Positions 1 through 8,112 are shown, counted from the stretch's first letter. The stretch is 64,000 bases of DNA from Lachnospiraceae bacterium (GCA_015057665.1 SVDY01000005.1:62001-126000); one strand, 5' to 3'. Numbers and translations: made by a program. Notes: generated from the letters alone by a model not told the origin.

Positions 1-460
1 CAAGACCTGCAATGCCGATAAATAAAATCTGAAGATAGGAAGTACACCAGTCAATAATACTGGACGGAGTACCGAGAAGTTCCAGAAGCGGTCTTGCTCC
101 CAATGTTGCTGCAATCATAATAAAGATAGACGCAATTCCCGTCAAAGTAATACAGTTACCGATTGTGACGGACAATTCTTCTCTCTTTCTCGCTCCATAA
201 AACTGAGATACCATAATAGTAGCCCCTGTACTGATACCGACAAACAGAACAATTAACAAGTTAAAAATCGGTGTCGCACTTCCTACTGCGGCAAGAGCAT
301 TATCTCCTACATATTTACCAACTACCACACTGTCTACAGTGTTATAAAGCTGCTGTGCCAGGTTCCCAAGCAGCATTGGAAAGGTAAAGATCAAAATCTT
401 CTCCCATGGTCTTCCCACTGTCATATCGACAGCAGAAAAAAGTTTTCGAAACTTTTCCAT
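1..460 (-). CDS. MATE family efflux transporter, N-terminal part (runs off the left edge)
   Basis: The visible 153 codons begin at the ATG at 458-460 behind an AGGAGG-like site. The protein starts MEKFRKLFSAVDMTVG and then shows the first MATE helices with the family pattern FPMLLGNLAQQLYN and VVGKYVGDNALAAVGSA. MATE proteins are 12-helix inner-membrane antiporters that export drugs or metabolites using a Na+ or H+ gradient. The rest of the gene lies outside the window, so substrate and integrity cannot be judged. It follows the Ntn hydrolase gene on the same strand, with a hairpin between them, so the two are probably separate transcripts. Confidence 0.9.
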   Translation of the reverse strand, partial: MEKFRKLFSAVDMTVGRPWEKILIFTFPMLLGNLAQQLYNTVDSVVVGKYVGDNALAAVGSATPIFNLLIVLFVGISTGATIMVSQFYGARKREELSVTIGNCITLTGIASIFIMIAATLGARPLLELLGTPSSIIDWCTSYLQILFIGIAGL

Positions 461-532
461 TATTATCCTCCTTTTTTGTTTTTCACATGAATGTTGCTCT
501 CTGGAATAGATGATTCATCCGATACATGGATA

Positions 533-562
533 AATCCGAAAAGTTTTTCTGCTTTTCGGATT
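533..562 (-). terminator. hairpin after the Ntn hydrolase gene
   Basis: An 11-bp perfect inverted repeat (AATCCGAAAAG and its complement) with an 8-nt loop lies just past the stop of the Ntn hydrolase gene. The run of T after it on the minus strand is short, so termination strength is uncertain. Confidence 0.55.
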
Positions 563-572
563 GTTTAAGTTA

Positions 573-1190
573 TTATGCTTCTATATATTCAAATAAAATG
601 TTATTATTTACTGTCTTGTCATTCCGGGATCCATTGAGAATGGTCTGTTTAAACACTTTCTCCACCTCGTTCTGCGTGATTGCATGAGTGCTTTCAAAGA
701 GCTGCTTGCATACTTTCTTGTGATCGTAGTTGCTTCCATAAAGAGCCGACCAGCGGATTCCAAAGTCATTTAAAAGATTTTTCTGAATACTTAAGGATCC
801 ATTATAATTATATACGTGCATGAACAATGGATTTCTCACAAGATCCCTGGACTGCGTGTGGAGCATCTTCCCGCAGACAATAATGCTGAAAAAACATTTC
901 TCTCCCGTCTTAGCCAGCTCTTCCTCTGCCATCCTTGCACGATGTTCAATGGCTTCTGACATATTTACATTATCAAACATGGATTCTTCTTTAATCCCGC
1001 GTTCCAAAACAGGCTCAAGAATTGCTTTACAATATGGAATCTTTCCTGCAAATGCAACAATAAAATCTTCATTTATTTTAAAAACCTTACGGTAATTCTC
1101 ACTTAAGACCTGTCCCTGTTTGTCAAGAACACGCTGATCCCCGGCTACTACAATAAAGTTCTTATTCCCACCGGCTAATACTAAACTCAT
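573..1190 (-). CDS. proteasome beta-like Ntn hydrolase
   Basis: I place the start at the ATG at 1188-1190, which has an AGGAGG site 8 nt upstream; the longer open frame to 1244 adds 18 residues with no family character. The 205-residue protein then begins MSLVLAGGNKNFIVVAGDQRV, which resembles the first two strands of 20S proteasome beta subunits and HslV. Counting from Ser2 as residue 1 (Met removed), the Asp of GDQR falls exactly at 17 and Lys at 34, against Thr1, Asp17 and Lys33 in proteasomes. A Ser nucleophile has precedent in Bacillus HslV (CodW). No ATPase partner (HslU, Mpa/ARC) is nearby. The neighbour, read divergently, is the encapsulin operon. The fold call is fairly firm; activity and substrate are inference. 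Confidence 0.7.
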   Translation of the reverse strand: MSLVLAGGNKNFIVVAGDQRVLDKQGQVLSENYRKVFKINEDFIVAFAGKIPYCKAILEPVLERGIKEESMFDNVNMSEAIEHRARMAEEELAKTGEKCFFSIIVCGKMLHTQSRDLVRNPLFMHVYNYNGSLSIQKNLLNDFGIRWSALYGSNYDHKKVCKQLFESTHAITQNEVEKVFKQTILNGSRNDKTVNNNILFEYIEA

Positions 1191-1376
1191 ATGCTGATCC
1201 TCCTGTCTGAAACCGTTCCAGCCACACTTTATCTTTCGTTCCAATTTACATGGTACAAATTACTCTATGTGCATTTTATCACAATTTTATTTATGTGAAA
1301 ATATGTTTTTTTGTAAACTATGATAAATAAAATAGAATTTTTTTCTCCTGGCTCTTCTTATTAATGCTACTTTAAT

Positions 1377-1405
1377 TTGACTTGAAATGCAGATTCTGTT
1401 AAGAT
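1377..1405 (+). promoter_or_regulatory. sigma-A type promoter of the encapsulin operon
   Basis: TTGACT (1377-1382) and TAAGAT (1400-1405) are separated by exactly 17 bp, about 35 bp upstream of the EncFtn start. An AAAGGAGG ribosome-binding site follows at about 1425-1432. Confidence 0.65.
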
Positions 1406-1440
1406 AAACATAACTTAAAGAATAAAAGGAGGATATAATT

Positions 1441-1803
1441 ATGCCTAGTTTTCCAAATCCTTTTCCAGGAAATGTAGAAAGAAAAATGTCAAATGCGGAA
1501 CTGATGCAGGCTCTTCGTCACGACATCGCAGGTGAGCTGGAAGCGATTTTCCTTTATGATGCCCACTATCATGCAACAGATGACCCTGTAGCTAAAGCTA
1601 TTTTGGCAGACATTAGAGATGAAGAAAAAGTACACGTTGGAGAATTAATGACTCTTATGCGTCATCTTGACCCAAAAGAAACAGCATTCTTCTTAGAAGG
1701 CGAGGAAGAAGTTCATGAAATGTTAGAAGAACTGGGAATCGTGAAAAAAGAAGGAGAAATTGCTCCGGCAGCAGGCCCAACAGTAGGAAGCCTGGTAGAA
1801 TAG
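1441..1803 (+). CDS. encapsulated ferritin-like cargo protein (EncFtn)
   Basis: A 120-residue protein that is a half-ferritin (two helices) and needs to dimerise to build a ferroxidase centre. Glu32, Glu62 and His65 sit at the same numbers as the ferroxidase ligands of the Rhodospirillum rubrum EncFtn, and Glu34 is also kept. The C-terminus ends in PTVGSLVE, a typical encapsulin cargo-loading peptide joined by an Ala/Gly/Pro linker, so the protein should be packed inside the shell made by the next gene 18 bp downstream. The expected role is oxidation of Fe(II) and passing of iron into the capsule for storage or protection. The start ATG is preceded by AAAGGAGG. Confidence 0.95.
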   Translation: MPSFPNPFPGNVERKMSNAELMQALRHDIAGELEAIFLYDAHYHATDDPVAKAILADIRDEEKVHVGELMTLMRHLDPKETAFFLEGEEEVHEMLEELGIVKKEGEIAPAAGPTVGSLVE

Positions 1804-1821
1804 TGTAAAGGAGGACTGACC

Positions 1822-2637
1822 ATGGATTATTTAGGAAGAAATGATGCACCAATCTCCGCTGAATTATGGCAGCAGATTGATGAAACAGTAATTAATAACG
1901 CAAAACAGCATATGGTTTGCCGCCGTTTCTTAAATATCTACGGACCTTTAGGAGCTGGCACATCTTATGTTGCAGTTGATTCAGCAGCAAAAGACGAATC
2001 CTACGAAGGTAACCTTGCAAGAGTAACCGGACGACGTCTCGTAGAACTTCCACAGTTATATCAGGATTTTAACATTCTCTGGAGAGACATTGCGGATGCA
2101 GACAAGACAGGATTCCCTGTCGATTTATCCGCTGCCGCTGCTGCTGCTCAGAGAAGTGCAAAACAGGAAGATGACTTAATCCTTTTCGGCAACAAAGATC
2201 TCGGTGTAGAAGGTCTTTTAAACGCAGAAGGTGCATTTAAGATCAAACGCGGTGACTGGTCCACAGGTGAAGATGCATTCAAGGACGTGGCTCATGCTAT
2301 CGCTTATCTTTCCAGCCACAGCATGCTTGGCCGTTATGCATTAGTTGTAAGTCCGGACGTATATCTTGAATTACAGAGACTTCAGCCAAATGTTGGTCTT
2401 TTAGAAATCGACCGTATTAAAAAACTTGTCAATGACAGAGTTTACCCAGCCGGACCATTCGGTCTTGGAAAAGCCGTATTAGTATGTGCTGAACCTCAGT
2501 ATATGGATCTTGCAGTTGGTATGGATCTTACTGTTGGTTACTTAGGTCAGGCTGATTTCAATCATCCTTTCCGTATTACTGAAACTATAGCATTAAGAAT
2601 CAAGAATCCTGCAGCTATCGTAGTATTTGAAAAATAA
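1822..2637 (+). CDS. encapsulin shell protein, family 1 (HK97 fold)
   Basis: A 271-residue protein, normal for classical linocin-M18-like encapsulins. It opens with MDYLGRNDAPISAELWQQID, typical of the N-terminal helix that binds the cargo peptide, and ends with a strand rich in aromatic and hydrophobic residues (LRIKNPAAIVVFEK). Subunits assemble into an icosahedral protein nanocompartment. The gene is the second of a two-gene operon with EncFtn and has its own AAGGAGG site. No protease domain or extra insertion is visible. The operon ends at the interrupted palindrome at 2682-2766. Confidence 0.95.
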   Translation: MDYLGRNDAPISAELWQQIDETVINNAKQHMVCRRFLNIYGPLGAGTSYVAVDSAAKDESYEGNLARVTGRRLVELPQLYQDFNILWRDIADADKTGFPVDLSAAAAAAQRSAKQEDDLILFGNKDLGVEGLLNAEGAFKIKRGDWSTGEDAFKDVAHAIAYLSSHSMLGRYALVVSPDVYLELQRLQPNVGLLEIDRIKKLVNDRVYPAGPFGLGKAVLVCAEPQYMDLAVGMDLTVGYLGQADFNHPFRITETIALRIKNPAAIVVFEK

Positions 2638-2681
2638 TAATAAAAGCACAAACGGTTTGTTGCAAAACAGAACCAGGAATA

Positions 2682-2766
2682 AAAAAAGTGCAGCAATTTG
2701 CACGAAAACCGCATTGTCACAAAGCCTTGTGACCTAAGTTTTTTGGCAAACTTGCTGCACTTTTTT
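2682..2766. repeat. interrupted-palindrome intergenic element, copy 1
   Basis: The outer arms (AAAAAAGTGCAGCAA-TTTGC and its complement) pair over 20 bp with one bulged base. Inside lies a short AAAAC/GTTTT helix and an apical hairpin GTCACAA/TTGTGAC. It lies between the convergent encapsulin and PfkB genes and its ends are A-rich and T-rich, so it can act as a terminator in both directions. A second copy is at 59643-59727; the core including CGAAAACCGCAT and CCTTGTGACCTAAG is shared while stem pairs differ in a compensated way. Confidence 0.8.
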
Positions 2767-2800
2767 ATGCTAATTTATCCTTGCTACAACCCGTTTCACC

Positions 2801-3721
2801 TTATAGTTCAATTCCAAATTCTTCCGGCAAGAATCTTGGACATACATTGTCAGAGGATACAATTACAGATGCTGCAAGAGTAGAACCAATCTCAATGGCC
2901 TCTGTCATAGATTTACCGTATGTAAGACCGATTACGACACCGGAACAGAATGCATCTCCCGCTCCTGTTGTATCTTTCACAATGACTTTCTTGGCCGGAC
3001 AGATTCCTTTGTTACCGTTCAGGTCAGCATACACAGCACCCTGTCCGCCCATGGTAACAACCATTGATGGAATATTGGCTCTTTCAATCTTGTCTGCTAA
3101 AATATCACACATCTCTTCCGGAGTTTTCTCTGAATAATCGTCTACAAACAACTGTCCTGCTTCTAACTGATTACAGATAAAACAGTCAAATCTTTGCAAA
3201 AAGTCTCTTCTTTGTACTGCAATATTCATATTGGATACAAGACCATATACCTTAGTTCCATGTTTTTCAGAAAGTTTCAGAACTCTTTTAATTATCTCTT
3301 TATCCAAATCCACTTCAAAAACGACAGATTCCGCCTGAGAGAAAATCTCGTCGCCTTTCTGGTCAAGCATACCTGTAATCGGAAGCATATTAGGACGTTT
3401 TGAGATGGAACCGGCTACATCTCCATTGTTGTCAAATACTGCAAGCCAGGTCCCCATACCATCCGGAATGGTAAGCATATAATCACAGTTCACTTTATGA
3501 TTCTTTAACTTTTCCAGTACCGCTGTCCCCAAAGGAGTATCATCTACAATACCAAGATAAATTGGTCTTAATTCCACGTTGGCAATATCTTCCGCTACAT
3601 TTCTGGCAACGCCGCCATGGACATATTCTACACGCCCTGCATTTCTTCCTGTAGGAATATAATCATCATAAGGAAACCCTTTTACATCCATAAAAGCGGA
3701 GCCAATTACTACAATGCTCAT
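2801..3721 (-). CDS. PfkB family carbohydrate kinase
   Basis: A 306-residue ribokinase-fold sugar or nucleoside kinase. I start it at the ATG at 3719-3721, which has a GGAGGA site; the upstream codons are not family-like. The N-terminal motif GGVARNVAEDIA binds the sugar, and DTTGAGDAFCSG near residue 250 is the PfkB signature 2 with the catalytic Asp. The sugar cannot be read from the sequence; pseudouridine kinase and other ribokinase-like activities are possible. It stands alone between a terminator and the convergent encapsulin operon, so neighbours give no pathway. Confidence 0.85.
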   Translation of the reverse strand: MSIVVIGSAFMDVKGFPYDDYIPTGRNAGRVEYVHGGVARNVAEDIANVELRPIYLGIVDDTPLGTAVLEKLKNHKVNCDYMLTIPDGMGTWLAVFDNNGDVAGSISKRPNMLPITGMLDQKGDEIFSQAESVVFEVDLDKEIIKRVLKLSEKHGTKVYGLVSNMNIAVQRRDFLQRFDCFICNQLEAGQLFVDDYSEKTPEEMCDILADKIERANIPSMVVTMGGQGAVYADLNGNKGICPAKKVIVKDTTGAGDAFCSGVVIGLTYGKSMTEAIEIGSTLAASVIVSSDNVCPRFLPEEFGIEL

Positions 3722-3840
3722 TTTTCTATCCTCCGTATCCATCTACTGTACATAATTTAATTTAGTATAGCATATCTGCAGAAGATTTTCGATAAATTTT
3801 TCTTCAAAAATCTTTTTCCCGTCGAGAGTGTAAAATGACA

Positions 3841-3873
3841 AAGGACCCGGCCTTTGCCCATGGCCGGGTCCTT
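3841..3873 (-). terminator. terminator of the fructose operon
   Basis: A 12-bp GC-rich perfect inverted repeat (AAGGACCCGGCC and complement) with a 9-nt loop lies about 80 bp beyond the stop of fruA. The sequence past it is only moderately T-rich on the minus strand. Confidence 0.7.
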
Positions 3874-3950
3874 CGTCTGAGGTAAAAAAACAATATATGT
3901 TTAAGTTTTACTGAGGATTATAGTAATATCTTTATTAAGGTCTTGCTGAA

Positions 3951-5858
3951 TTATTCAGCGATATCTTTTTTAAGTACACCAAGTAATACTGCTGTCACAA
4001 CAGAACCGATTGCAAGTGCAGCAACGTATCCAAGTGGATTGCTGATTACTGCTACTACCCAGAGACCGCCGTGAGGAGCCATAAGTGTACAGCCAAAGAT
4101 CATGGAAAGTGCACCACCAACTGCAGAACCAATCATACAGGATGGGATAACACGAAGTGGGTCAGCTGCTGCGTAGGGAATAGCACCTTCTGTAATGAAG
4201 GAAAGACCCATGATAAAGTTAACTACAGCACCTTCTCTGTCTTTCTTTGTGAATTTCTTTTTGAAGATTAAAGATGCTAAAGCGATACCGATTGGAGGAA
4301 TCATACCGCCCATCATAACAGCTGCCATGATGTGGTAGTTTGCAGATGCGATAGATGCTGTACCGAATACGTAAGCTGCTTTGTTGAATGGGCCGCCCAT
4401 ATCGATAGCCATCATGCCGCCAAGTACTGCACCAAGTAATACTTTACTGCTTCCGTCTAAAGATGCAAGGAAGTTGTTAAGACCTGTGTTAACCATAGCG
4501 ATAGCAGGGTTAACAGCACACATAATAACGCCAATTAAGAATACACCAGCTACTGGATAGATCAGCATAGGTTTGATACCTTCTAAGCTGTCCGGAAGTA
4601 ACTTGTCAGCGATTTTCTTAAGTAAAAGTACAGTATAACCAGCTGCGAAACCAGCGAATAATGCACCTAAGAAACCAGGGCTCACTCCGCCTGCAGGACT
4701 TGCAAATGTCATACCTGTAGAAGCTAAAGCACCACCTACGAAACCAACTGCAAGACCTGGTCTGTCAGCAATACTCATTGCGATGAAACCAGCAAGGATT
4801 GGAAGCATGAAACCAAATGCCTGTCCACCAACTGTTTTGAAGAATGCAGCGACTGGTGTGTTCATACCAAAGTTTGCAGGATCAATGCTGTAATCGTCAA
4901 GCATAAATGCAAGAGCGATCAAGATACCGCCGCCTACTACGAATGGAAGCATATGGGATACACCATTCATAAGGTTTTTGTAAATTTTTCTACCCATGCT
5001 TTCCTTTTCGCTATCCTCGGATGCAGCTGCATCTCCTGTATGATGATAGATTGGAGCTTCGCCGTTCATAATCTTTTTGATTAATTCTTCCGGTTTGTGG
5101 ATTCCGTCAGCTACTTTTACCTGGATTACAGGCTTACCTTCGAAACGAGCCATCTCAACCTGTTTGTCAGCTGCGATGATGATACCATCACAGTTAGCGA
5201 TTTCTTCTTTTGTTAATCTGTTTTTTACACCACCGGAACCGTTTGTCTCAGCTTTTACAGCATAGCCAAGTTTTGCACCAGCCCCTTCTAATGCTTCCGC
5301 AGCCATGAATGTGTGAGCAATACCTGTTGGGCATGCTGTTACAGCAAGAATGCGGAATCCTTCTTTTTTATTTTCTGCCATCTTTACTTCCTCTGGAAAT
5401 TTTTCTTTTTCTTTTGCATCAATAATTGCAAGATATTCATCTTTGTCTGTTGCAGCAAGAAGTTTTGCTCTGAAATCGTCATCCATTAAAATAGTGGAAA
5501 GACGAGCAAGAACTTCAAGATGTACATCGCATCCTTCTGCCGGAGCAGCGATCATAAAGAATAAATTGGATACCTCTCCATCCATTGCGTCACAATCTAC
5601 ACCTGCAGGAACTGTAATGGATGCAAGCCCTGCTGTTGTAACAGCTGCGTTTTTCGCATGAGGAATACAGATACCAGCACCGATAGCTGTTGGGCTCTGT
5701 GCTTCTCTGGCATAGATGCCCTTCTTATACTCTTCGCGATTTTTAAGATTGCCGGATGCATCCATCAGACCGATCAGCTTGTCAAAAGCTGTATCCTTGT
5801 CTGCAGCGGAAACACCAAGAGCAATGCTTTCCTTTTTTAATAAATCAATAATTCTCAT
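3951..5858 (-). CDS. fruA: fructose PTS transporter, fused EIIABC
   Basis: About 635 residues. The start is taken at the ATG at 5856-5858, preceded by AAGGGAGA. Three domains follow in order: EIIA (residues about 1-150) with the phosphorylated His in CIPHAKN near residue 67; EIIB (about 165-265) with the phospho-Cys in CPTGIAHT near residue 176; and the membrane EIIC domain (about 290-635) with around nine helices and the GEGAIPYAAADP-like loop (here TEGAIPYAAADPLR). It imports fructose and phosphorylates it at C1 using HPr-derived phosphate. It is the last gene of fruR-fruK-fruA; the product feeds FruK. Nothing looks truncated. Confidence 0.96.
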   Translation of the reverse strand: MRIIDLLKKESIALGVSAADKDTAFDKLIGLMDASGNLKNREEYKKGIYAREAQSPTAIGAGICIPHAKNAAVTTAGLASITVPAGVDCDAMDGEVSNLFFMIAAPAEGCDVHLEVLARLSTILMDDDFRAKLLAATDKDEYLAIIDAKEKEKFPEEVKMAENKKEGFRILAVTACPTGIAHTFMAAEALEGAGAKLGYAVKAETNGSGGVKNRLTKEEIANCDGIIIAADKQVEMARFEGKPVIQVKVADGIHKPEELIKKIMNGEAPIYHHTGDAAASEDSEKESMGRKIYKNLMNGVSHMLPFVVGGGILIALAFMLDDYSIDPANFGMNTPVAAFFKTVGGQAFGFMLPILAGFIAMSIADRPGLAVGFVGGALASTGMTFASPAGGVSPGFLGALFAGFAAGYTVLLLKKIADKLLPDSLEGIKPMLIYPVAGVFLIGVIMCAVNPAIAMVNTGLNNFLASLDGSSKVLLGAVLGGMMAIDMGGPFNKAAYVFGTASIASANYHIMAAVMMGGMIPPIGIALASLIFKKKFTKKDREGAVVNFIMGLSFITEGAIPYAAADPLRVIPSCMIGSAVGGALSMIFGCTLMAPHGGLWVVAVISNPLGYVAALAIGSVVTAVLLGVLKKDIAE

Positions 5859-5878
5859 AAAATCTCCCTTGCTTCTCA

Positions 5879-6781
5879 CTATAATGTAGCAAGAAGTTTA
5901 TCAATATCCTCTTTTACTGCCAGGCCTTCTGAAAATGCTGTTGCACTTCCGGAAGCTGTACCCAGCTTTAATGCATACGCATAGTCCCCTTTAGTTAAAT
6001 ATCCTGCCATAAATCCGGCTACCATAGAATCACCTGCACCTACAGAGTTCACTACGGTACCCTTTGGCACTCCAATTTTATGCACAGCGCCTTCTTTTGT
6101 TACTAAAATGGCACCATCTCCAGCCATGGAAATCAGTACATTGCTTGCACCCTTTTCCTGAAGCTTCTTTGCAAAAAAAACAATATCTTCCTCTGTTTTT
6201 AATTCTACTCCGAACATCTCCCCAAGTTCATGATTGTTCGGCTTAATAAGAAACGGATGATATTTTAATACATTTAAGAGAAGATCTTTTGTCGCATCTA
6301 CTGCGATTAAAATGCCTTTGCCGTCAAGACGTGCCATGATCTGCTCGTAAACATCTTCTGGAAGTGTGTTAGGGATGCTTCCAGCAAGGATAAGAACATC
6401 TCCTTGTGTTAATGTGTTCAGTTTATCAAAAAGCTGATTCAGAGCTTCCTGTGGAATATTTGGTCCCTGTCCGTTGATTTCTGTCTCGTTCTGTGATTTC
6501 ATCTTCACATTAATACGGGACATTCCTTCCGGAAGGCGGATAAAGTCTGTCTGAATGCCCTGTTCACGGAGTCCATTCTCAATAGCCTCTCCTGTAAAAC
6601 CGGCTGTAAAACCAAGTGCTGTACTTGTGTAACCGTGTTCTCTTAAAACGAAGGACACATTAATTCCTTTTCCACCAAAAAAGATGTTCTCCTGATAAAC
6701 ACGGTTGATTCCACCTGTCTGAAAGTTGTCAACTTTTACTACATAGTCAAGAGCTGGATTAAAAGTAACCGTATAAATCAT
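5879..6781 (-). CDS. fruK: 1-phosphofructokinase
   Basis: A 300-residue PfkB-family kinase that converts fructose 1-phosphate, the product of FruA, into fructose 1,6-bisphosphate. It starts MIYTVTFNPALDYVV, the signature opening of FruK/LacC enzymes, carries GGKGINVSFVL near residue 38 and ends with the GAGDSMVAGF catalytic loop near residue 250. It lies 20 bp from fruA and 2 bp from fruR, so the three are co-transcribed. Confidence 0.96.
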   Translation of the reverse strand: MIYTVTFNPALDYVVKVDNFQTGGINRVYQENIFFGGKGINVSFVLREHGYTSTALGFTAGFTGEAIENGLREQGIQTDFIRLPEGMSRINVKMKSQNETEINGQGPNIPQEALNQLFDKLNTLTQGDVLILAGSIPNTLPEDVYEQIMARLDGKGILIAVDATKDLLLNVLKYHPFLIKPNNHELGEMFGVELKTEEDIVFFAKKLQEKGASNVLISMAGDGAILVTKEGAVHKIGVPKGTVVNSVGAGDSMVAGFMAGYLTKGDYAYALKLGTASGSATAFSEGLAVKEDIDKLLATL

Positions 6782-6783
6782 AT

Positions 6784-7524
6784 CTAAACCTCCTTAACGA
6801 CTGTGTACTCTTCATAATTCTCTTCCGGCTTCTGATCAGTGATGATCTGGGCATCTCCCAGAGCCGAAAAAGTTACGCGGGAAATCAAGTTAAATTTACT
6901 GTGGTCAGCCAGAATGAAAGCTTCTCTTGCACGTTTAATCACAGCCCTCTTCACATAGGCCTCCTGTGTATCCGGTGTAGAATAACCGCACTTTAAAGAT
7001 ATTCCATTCACTCCCATAAAAGCTTTCGTAAAGTGATATAGTTCCAAAGACCGGAGCGCTTCCACTCCTATGATTGCCTCTGTTGACATCTTGTATTCAC
7101 CACCCAGAACATGTACCCGGTATCCTTTCTTGGATAACTTTCTTGCATGATTTAAACCGTTGGTCACAAATTCTGCTGGTTCATTGATAAAGTCAATCAT
7201 CCATTCCGTTGTAGAACCTGCATCAATAAATACAAAATCGTCTTTTTCGATCAGCGAAGCAGCATACTGTGCAATCTTTTTCTTTTCTGTCATGGCTATC
7301 CCTGCCTTTGTTGTCATGTCATACTCAATGGATGCCATGTTGTTTTCTACGCTTGTGGCGCCGCCATGAACTTTCACAAGTTTGCCCATCTTATGAAGTG
7401 CGTTTAAATCCCGTCGGATGGTAGATTCGGATGCATCCAGAAATTCTGTCAGTTCCGTGACTGTGATTGCACTCTGTTCTTCGAGAAGTTTTAAAATTCT
7501 TTGTTGTCTTTCTTCTGTTAACAT
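6784..7524 (-). CDS. fruR: DeoR family repressor of the fructose operon
   Basis: 246 residues. The N-terminal DeoR helix-turn-helix (residues about 1-57, with SESTIRRDLNAL in the recognition helix) is followed by the DeoR C-terminal sensor domain, with GGEYKMSTEAIIG and DHSKF as family landmarks. Members of this group sense sugar phosphates such as fructose 1-phosphate. It is the first gene of the operon and probably represses its own promoter through the phased repeats at 7571-7620. A GGAGGG site precedes the ATG. Confidence 0.93.
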   Translation of the reverse strand: MLTEERQQRILKLLEEQSAITVTELTEFLDASESTIRRDLNALHKMGKLVKVHGGATSVENNMASIEYDMTTKAGIAMTEKKKIAQYAASLIEKDDFVFIDAGSTTEWMIDFINEPAEFVTNGLNHARKLSKKGYRVHVLGGEYKMSTEAIIGVEALRSLELYHFTKAFMGVNGISLKCGYSTPDTQEAYVKRAVIKRAREAFILADHSKFNLISRVTFSALGDAQIITDQKPEENYEEYTVVKEV

Positions 7525-7543
7525 ATTCCCTCCGTATGGTTAT

Positions 7544-7572
7544 ACAATAACACTTGTTTCAGTCATTGTCAA
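7544..7572 (-). promoter_or_regulatory. promoter of fruR-fruK-fruA
   Basis: On the minus strand, TTGACA (7567-7572) and TATTGT (7544-7549) are 17 bp apart, 20 bp upstream of the fruR start codon. Confidence 0.7.
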
Positions 7573-7620
7573 TCATTTTCTTTCATTTTCTTTCATATTT
7601 TTTCATTTTCTTTCACGTTT
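7571..7620 (-). promoter_or_regulatory. five-unit 10-bp phased repeat, candidate FruR operator
   Basis: Read on the plus strand, five consecutive decamers begin at 7571, 7581, 7591, 7601 and 7611 and share the form NNTCATTTTC (two are imperfect). On the minus strand this is a run of GAAAATGAAA units that abuts the -35 box. Exactly one unit per helical turn puts all copies on one DNA face. Binding by FruR is inference. Confidence 0.6.
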
Positions 7621-7790
7621 TTCAAGCAAAATCAGTCATTCCTATGTAATATAATCAAAAAAAGTATTTATTTTGACTGATTATGATTGTTTTATAATTA
7701 CATTTTATCACTTTTGTCACTGATTTCAAGCGGAGAATATTCTGATTAATATGAACACCCAAATAATTCTATGTTCTAAAAAATAAATGC
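7621..7790. other. AT-rich intergenic stretch with TGACTGA inverted repeat
   Basis: No gene is seen. AATCAGTCA near 7629 and TGACTGATT near 7675 form a 9-bp inverted repeat 37 bp apart, and a third TGACTGA copy is found on the minus strand inside the fruR promoter spacer. A weak second promoter for fruR is possible here but I cannot define boxes with good spacing. Confidence 0.35.
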
Positions 7791-7818
7791 AAAAAACCCC
7801 GGCAGAATCCTGCCGGGG
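7791..7818 (-). terminator. rpsO terminator
   Basis: CCCCGGCAG (7797-7805), a 4-nt loop and the complement CTGCCGGGG (7810-7818), followed on the minus strand by six T residues. A textbook intrinsic terminator 28 bp past the rpsO stop. Confidence 0.92.
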
Positions 7819-7845
7819 CTGTTTTGCGTATGTTTGTAATTAGAA

Positions 7846-8112
7846 TTATTTTCTGAGTCCTAATCTTTCGATAAGTGCTCTGTATCTTTCGATATCTGTT
7901 TTCTTAAGGTATGCAAGAAGACCACGTCTCTGACCTACCATTTTAAGAAGACCACGTCTGGAGTGATGATCCTTTGGATGCATTTTGAAGTGTTCCTGAA
8001 GATCGTTGATTCTTGCTGTTAATAAAGCAACCTGAACTTCTGGTGAACCTGTGTCGCCTTCGCATCTAGCATAGTCTGCCATGATCTGTTTTTTCATTTC
8101 TGTTGTAATCAT
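7846..8112 (-). CDS. rpsO: 30S ribosomal protein S15
   Basis: 88 residues, the standard length. The family core is plain: [18 protein letters not shown], then [15 protein letters not shown], then the conserved C-terminal [21 protein letters not shown]15 binds the central domain of 16S rRNA early in 30S assembly. It is a single-gene transcript here with its own promoter, leader and terminator, and pnp is not adjacent. An AGGAGGA site precedes the ATG. Confidence 0.98.
   Translation of the reverse strand: MITTEMKKQIMADYARCEGDTGSPEVQVALLTARINDLQEHFKMHPKDHHSRRGLLKMVGQRRGLLAYLKKTDIERYRALIERLGLRK

Noticed and set aside
2698-2883. Small plus-strand open frame over the palindrome element
   Set aside because: It is produced by the repeat and the antisense of the PfkB end; no ribosome-binding site, and the same reading does not hold in copy 2.
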